Positions 60,412 to 64,000 of a DNA stretch of 64,000 nt are shown piece after piece. Within the stretch, counting starts at the first letter, position 1; each line of letters begins with the position of its first letter. The notes below the pieces were generated by a model, which saw nothing but the letters and a program-made list of their open reading frames with translations, had not been told where the DNA came from and ran no database searches. A program made the position numbers and the translations under genes. The stretch is from contig NZ_BDBK01000011.1 of the NCBI RefSeq assembly GCF_001612945.1, forward strand, positions 62,001 to 126,000, written 5' to 3'. The DNA comes from Nocardia inohanensis NBRC 100128 (GTDB lineage: Bacteria; Actinomycetota; Actinomycetes; Mycobacteriales; Mycobacteriaceae).

Positions 60412-62067
60412 ATGTCACTTCCATCGGCTGGCTCGGTTCTGCGCAAGGCGGGCAATGCGGCTCTGAGCGTCAATGCGATGGTTCGAGGGGGGCTGTTCAA
60501 TCCGCTGCGGCCGGATCACGCGCTGCGGTCGGCGGTCAACGTCCTGAAGTTCGGTCCGTTCGCGGGCGCGCTGATCCACGGCGCCAAGACCAATCCGCGC
60601 GGCGCCGCCATCGTCGATGAGCTCGGCGAGATGACCTTCGAGCAGATCGACAAGCAGTCCAGCGCCTTCGCGCGCGGACTCGCCGCGCAGGGTTTGCAGC
60701 CCGGTGACGTGATCGGCGTGCTGGCCCGCGACCATCGCGGCATGGTGCTGGCCCTGGTCGCCGCCGGCAAGCTGGGCGTGCGCGCGGTGCTGATGAACAC
60801 CGGCTTCGCCAAGCCGCAGTTCACCGATGTGGCCGCCCGCGAGAACGTCAAGGCGGTGCTGCACGACAGCGAGTTCTTCGATCTCATGTCGGCCATTCCG
60901 GAGGCGATCCCGCGCATCCTGACCTGGGTGGATGCCAAGGACAACGCCGATCCGTCGATCCCGACCATCGATTCGGTCGCGGCCGGGCAGTCCACCGAAC
61001 CGCTGGACCCGCCGGAGAAGCCGGGCGGCATGGTCATCCTGACCTCCGGCACCACCGGCACCCCCAAGGGCGCGCCGCGCGACAAGGTCAGCCCGTTCAT
61101 TACCGCGCAGTTCCTGGATCGAATCCCGGTGCCGCGCAACAGCACCGTGGTGATGGCGGCCCCGATCTTCCATGCCACCGGCCTGTCGCAGTTCACGCTG
61201 GCGCTGGCGCTGGGCAACCGAGTCGTGTTCCAGCAGCGCCGATTCGACCCGGAGACCACCCTCGCGAACATCCAGAAGTACCGGGCGCAGGGCCTGACCG
61301 TGGTGCCGACCATGCTCCAGCGCATCCTCGATCTGCCCGCCGAGACCCTGGCCAAGTACCAGCCCGGCGAGACGCTGCGGGTGCTGTTCGCCGCCGGCTC
61401 GGCCATCCCGCCGGACGTGGTCACCCGCACCCTGGACTACTTCGGGGACAGTCTTTACAACGTGTACGGCTCCACCGAGTGCGCCGTCATGACCGTGGCC
61501 ACCCCGTCCGAGTTGCGCAAGGCGCCGACCACCGCGGGTAAGCCACCGGTCGGCATCCGCGTCGCGCTCTACGACGAGAACCGCAAGCGCATTACCGCGC
61601 CGAACGTGACCGGAACGATCTTCATCGAGAACGGGCACTCGTTCAAGCAGTACACCGACGGCCGCACCAAGGAGTTCGTCGACGGCCTGATGTCCTCCGG
61701 CGATGTCGGGCACTTCGATGCCGACGGTTTGCTGTTCATCGACGGCCGCGACGACGACATGATCGTCTCCGGCGGTGAGAACGTCTTCCCGCAGGAGGTC
61801 GAGAACCTGCTGTCGAATCGGGCCGATGTGCTCGAGGCCGCGGTGGTCGGCGTCGATGACCGCGACTTCGGGAAGCGGCTGCGCGCCATCGTGGTTCCGG
61901 GGCCCGACTCCAAGCGGGACGCGCAGGAGATCAAGGACTACGTGAAAGCGAACCTGGCCCGGTACAAGGTGCCGCGCGAGGTGATCTTCCTGGACGAACT
62001 GCCGCGCAATGCGACCGGGAAGCTGCTGCGTAAGCCGCTCGTCGAAATGTCGGTTCCCACCGAATGA
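60412..62067 (+). CDS. Fatty-acid-CoA ligase, paralogue of the preceding gene
   Basis: A 551-residue AMP-forming synthetase with the same architecture: ILTSGTTGTPKGAPR, LYNVYGSTECAVMTVA, MSSGDVGHFDADGLLFIDGRDDDMIVSGG and LPRNATGKLLRKPL. The two proteins share long identical blocks, so they are tandem duplicates that diverged, mainly in the acyl-binding middle. ATG 60412 follows GGAAGG. The own leader has a TTGCTAGGGTTAGCACC segment likely holding a promoter. Confidence 0.93.
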   Translation: MSLPSAGSVLRKAGNAALSVNAMVRGGLFNPLRPDHALRSAVNVLKFGPFAGALIHGAKTNPRGAAIVDELGEMTFEQIDKQSSAFARGLAAQGLQPGDVIGVLARDHRGMVLALVAAGKLGVRAVLMNTGFAKPQFTDVAARENVKAVLHDSEFFDLMSAIPEAIPRILTWVDAKDNADPSIPTIDSVAAGQSTEPLDPPEKPGGMVILTSGTTGTPKGAPRDKVSPFITAQFLDRIPVPRNSTVVMAAPIFHATGLSQFTLALALGNRVVFQQRRFDPETTLANIQKYRAQGLTVVPTMLQRILDLPAETLAKYQPGETLRVLFAAGSAIPPDVVTRTLDYFGDSLYNVYGSTECAVMTVATPSELRKAPTTAGKPPVGIRVALYDENRKRITAPNVTGTIFIENGHSFKQYTDGRTKEFVDGLMSSGDVGHFDADGLLFIDGRDDDMIVSGGENVFPQEVENLLSNRADVLEAAVVGVDDRDFGKRLRAIVVPGPDSKRDAQEIKDYVKANLARYKVPREVIFLDELPRNATGKLLRKPLVEMSVPTE

Positions 62068-62131
62068 TTCCGGATGGAATTGGCGTATACGGCTGTAAAA
62101 GCGGGTTCACTTCCTCCGCTATCATCAGCGC

Positions 62132-62707
62132 GTGAGTTCTGAGTCCGGCCGCCCCTCGGCGCATATCCGCAGTGATGCTGCGGTGTTGCGCGGTGGGGCG
62201 GCCGGACTCGTTTCCGGCGCGCTCGCCGTCGCCGCGCACGGCTGGATCTCGGGGGCCGCGCCCCTGGAGTCGGGTCCGTTGTCGCTGCTGGTGGCGGCCT
62301 CCGCGGCAGTCGGTGGATTGGTCGCCGGGGTCGGGGTGCTCCGCAATACCTGGCTCGGGCTGGTCGTCGCCTTGATCGGCGGGCAGCTGCTCGGGCACTT
62401 CAGCATGATGTGGGGCTCCCCCGGTTCGGGGCATCACCATCACCACAATGCGGGGATGTGGAGTCCGGCCATGCTGGCGGCGCACGTCACCGCCGCCATC
62501 TTCGCGGCCGTCGTCATCGTCGGCGCGGAAGCCGCGTACCGGATCGGCACCACGGTGCTCGCCTGGGTGCTGCCGGTCGCCACCTCCCTACCGGTGCTCA
62601 GCGGTCCGCCGCGACTGCCTATCGAGCATCGTGATCGCGTCGTGCTGCGCGTCTTCGCGGCCGATGTCTTCCGCACTCGCGGACCACCCGCTCTCGTTCG
62701 AGTCTGA
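62132..62707 (+). CDS. Integral membrane protein with His cluster
   Basis: A 191-residue protein with about five hydrophobic helices. A metal-binding-like cluster GSGHHHHHNAGMWS follows helix 3 (about residues 98-111), together with GHFSMMWG before it, giving a His/Met-rich segment. The C terminus is polar. It is followed by a PepSY-TM protein that also has His/Met segments, so a copper or haem/iron handling role is plausible. GTG 62132 is the start. I do not recognise the exact family. Confidence 0.7.
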   Translation: MSSESGRPSAHIRSDAAVLRGGAAGLVSGALAVAAHGWISGAAPLESGPLSLLVAASAAVGGLVAGVGVLRNTWLGLVVALIGGQLLGHFSMMWGSPGSGHHHHHNAGMWSPAMLAAHVTAAIFAAVVIVGAEAAYRIGTTVLAWVLPVATSLPVLSGPPRLPIEHRDRVVLRVFAADVFRTRGPPALVRV

Positions 62708-62872
62708 AACAACTCCCGGAGCTCTCGGGGCCCAGCCCCGGAAACCCCGGAGGACCTTCGACCCGCGCACGGACCTGCGACGTCCGCGCGATATTCGCCG
62801 TCTCCGCTCGCCCATTGCGGCAGAGCCGAATTCGGCGTGCCCGGGTTTCTCGAACGAACAGAAAGTCCGCTC

Positions 62873-64000
62873 GTGACAATCACAGACAGCGGTGTCGATA
62901 CTTCGGCACCGCCGCCCTCCCCTACCCCGGAACCGGAATCGAAACCGGCATCCACCAAACGCGGTGCGGGCAATGCCTTCCAGGCGCTCATGCTGCGACT
63001 GCATTTCTACGCGGGTGTTTTCGTCGCCCCGTTCATCCTGATCGCGGCCGTCACCGGAGCGCTCTACGCGGTCGCTCCGACGCTGGAGACCATTACCGAT
63101 CGCGGTCTGCTGCACACCGATTCGACCGGGCCGGTCAAGCCGCTCTCCGAGCAGGTGGCCGCGGCGCTCGCGGTGGAGCCGAAGCTCGCGCTCACCGCGG
63201 TGGCGCCGGCACAGAACAGCGGCGACACCACGCGGGTGATCTTCAACGATCCGTCGCTGGGCGCGTCCGAGCGCCGCGCGGTGTTCGTCGATCCGGTGAC
63301 CGCGCAGTCGGTCGGCGACAGCGTGGTCTACGGCAGTTCGGGTGCGCTGCCCACCCGTACCTGGATCGACAAGCTGCACCGGGATCTGCATCTGGGCGAT
63401 TTCGGCCGCTATTACAGCGAGATCGCGGCCTCCTGGCTGTGGCTGATCGCGCTGGCCGGGCTGGTGCTCTGGTACCGCCGGGTGCGGGCGCGCCGCGAAC
63501 GCCGCTCGGCCGGCTGGCTGCTGCGGCCGGATCGCTCCAAGCCGCGCGCTCGCACGCTGAACTGGCATGCGGCCGTGGGTGTCTGGATCCTGCCGGTGCT
63601 CCTGCTGCTGTCGGTGACCGGTATGACCTGGTCCAAGTACGCCGGTGAGAACGTCACCAAGCTGCGCCAGGAGATGAGCTGGACCACCCCCGCGGTGAGC
63701 GCCGAGCTGCCCGGCTCCACCATGTCCGGCATGTCCGGCGGTGAGCACTCCGATCACGGTGCGCCGCAAGCGAATATGCCCGCACCCGCGCCGAACAAGG
63801 CCGCGCTGGTGGACACCGTTTACGGCGTCGCCCGCGCGAACGGCCTGGAGGGCCCGTTGGAGATCAGCGTGCCGGCCAAGGACGGCACCGCTTTCGTGGC
63901 CAAGGAGCTGCGCCGCCCGGGCGTGCTGACCTTGGATTCCGTCGCGGTGAACGGTCAGACCGGCGTGGTCACCGACGTACTGCGCTACAGCGATTGGCCG
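62873..64000 (+). CDS. PepSY-associated membrane protein (partial at window end)
   Basis: At least 376 residues, open at the 3' end. After a Pro/Ser-rich start, TM1 (MLRLHFYAGVFVAPFILIAAVTGALYAVAP) carries the conserved HFYAG of PepSY-TM proteins. An extracellular PepSY-like domain is followed by KLHRDLHLGDFGRYYSEIAASWLWLIALAGLVLWYRR and LNWHAAVGVWILPVLLLLSVTGMTW. A later His/Met-rich loop (SGMSGGEHSDHG) hints at metals. Such proteins are linked to siderophore or flavin reduction and copper. GTG 62873 is used. Confidence 0.9.
   Translation, partial: MTITDSGVDTSAPPPSPTPEPESKPASTKRGAGNAFQALMLRLHFYAGVFVAPFILIAAVTGALYAVAPTLETITDRGLLHTDSTGPVKPLSEQVAAALAVEPKLALTAVAPAQNSGDTTRVIFNDPSLGASERRAVFVDPVTAQSVGDSVVYGSSGALPTRTWIDKLHRDLHLGDFGRYYSEIAASWLWLIALAGLVLWYRRVRARRERRSAGWLLRPDRSKPRARTLNWHAAVGVWILPVLLLLSVTGMTWSKYAGENVTKLRQEMSWTTPAVSAELPGSTMSGMSGGEHSDHGAPQANMPAPAPNKAALVDTVYGVARANGLEGPLEISVPAKDGTAFVAKELRRPGVLTLDSVAVNGQTGVVTDVLRYSDWP

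Overview
The window is high-GC actinobacterial chromosome and most resembles Nocardia or a close mycolic-acid-containing relative. Reasons: GTG and TTG starts are frequent; the tmRNA tag reads ADSNQRDYALAA; the prfB-mscS-small protein-ftsE-ftsX...smpB block and the hisN...fadE24-fadE23 block match the order I recall from Mycobacterium tuberculosis; several proteins have Nocardia-type secretory signals. The genus is an inference.

Layout. 1-4.2 kb: fluoride channel CrcB (with the start of a probable second copy at the edge), a secreted lipase, and a multidrug MFS pump divergent from its TetR regulator. 4.3-8.4 kb: a sugar-lactone oxidase and an osmotic/desiccation-stress group (two LEA-like helical proteins, a BCCT osmolyte transporter, MscL). 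8.4-13.9 kb: a GC-rich tandem repeat, a second MFS pump, a DUF3533 membrane protein with a divergent TetR and a clean operator, another TetR and a DUF4132 remnant. 13.8-19.3 kb: a catabolic-looking group (KstD-like flavoprotein, VOC protein, MFS metabolite transporter, DUF3237 protein) with a TetR whose 16-bp operator occurs twice. 19.3-25.2 kb: small secreted and membrane proteins, DUF899, an ABC-F ATPase, and a voltage-gated-channel-like protein fused to a helix-turn-helix.

25.2-33.0 kb is the translation and division core: tmRNA, smpB, ftsX, ftsE, mscS and prfB. It is interrupted between smpB and ftsX by a guanidine-III riboswitch with an SMR exporter, a tRNA-Glu gene and recQ. 33-47 kb: an XRE regulator with an FMN reductase, hisN, a glycosyltransferase, fadE24-fadE23 behind two tandem operators, an ECF42-type sigma factor with two YCII/DGPF proteins, an LLM oxidoreductase, a molybdopterin oxidoreductase, a DUF1851 protein and a DECR-like SDR. 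47-57 kb: a large BTAD/ATPase regulator, then a tight minus-strand operon (lipoprotein hydrolase, GMC oxidase, aldehyde dehydrogenase, two-helix membrane protein, catalase-like protein, F420/NADP oxidoreductase) that makes sense as alcohol oxidation with peroxide removal, with a LuxR regulator upstream. 57-64 kb: an SDR, two paralogous acyl-CoA synthetases, and a His-rich membrane protein followed by a PepSY protein cut by the window end.

The most novel items are two tiny ORFs (31 and 22 codons, 35.7 and 58.3 kb) that encode clearly related hydrophobic peptides in the same genomic arrangement, the channel-HTH fusion, and the guanidine module inside the smpB/ftsX region. The only stretch longer than 300 bp without a gene is 8442-8819, which holds the tandem repeat and a palindrome.
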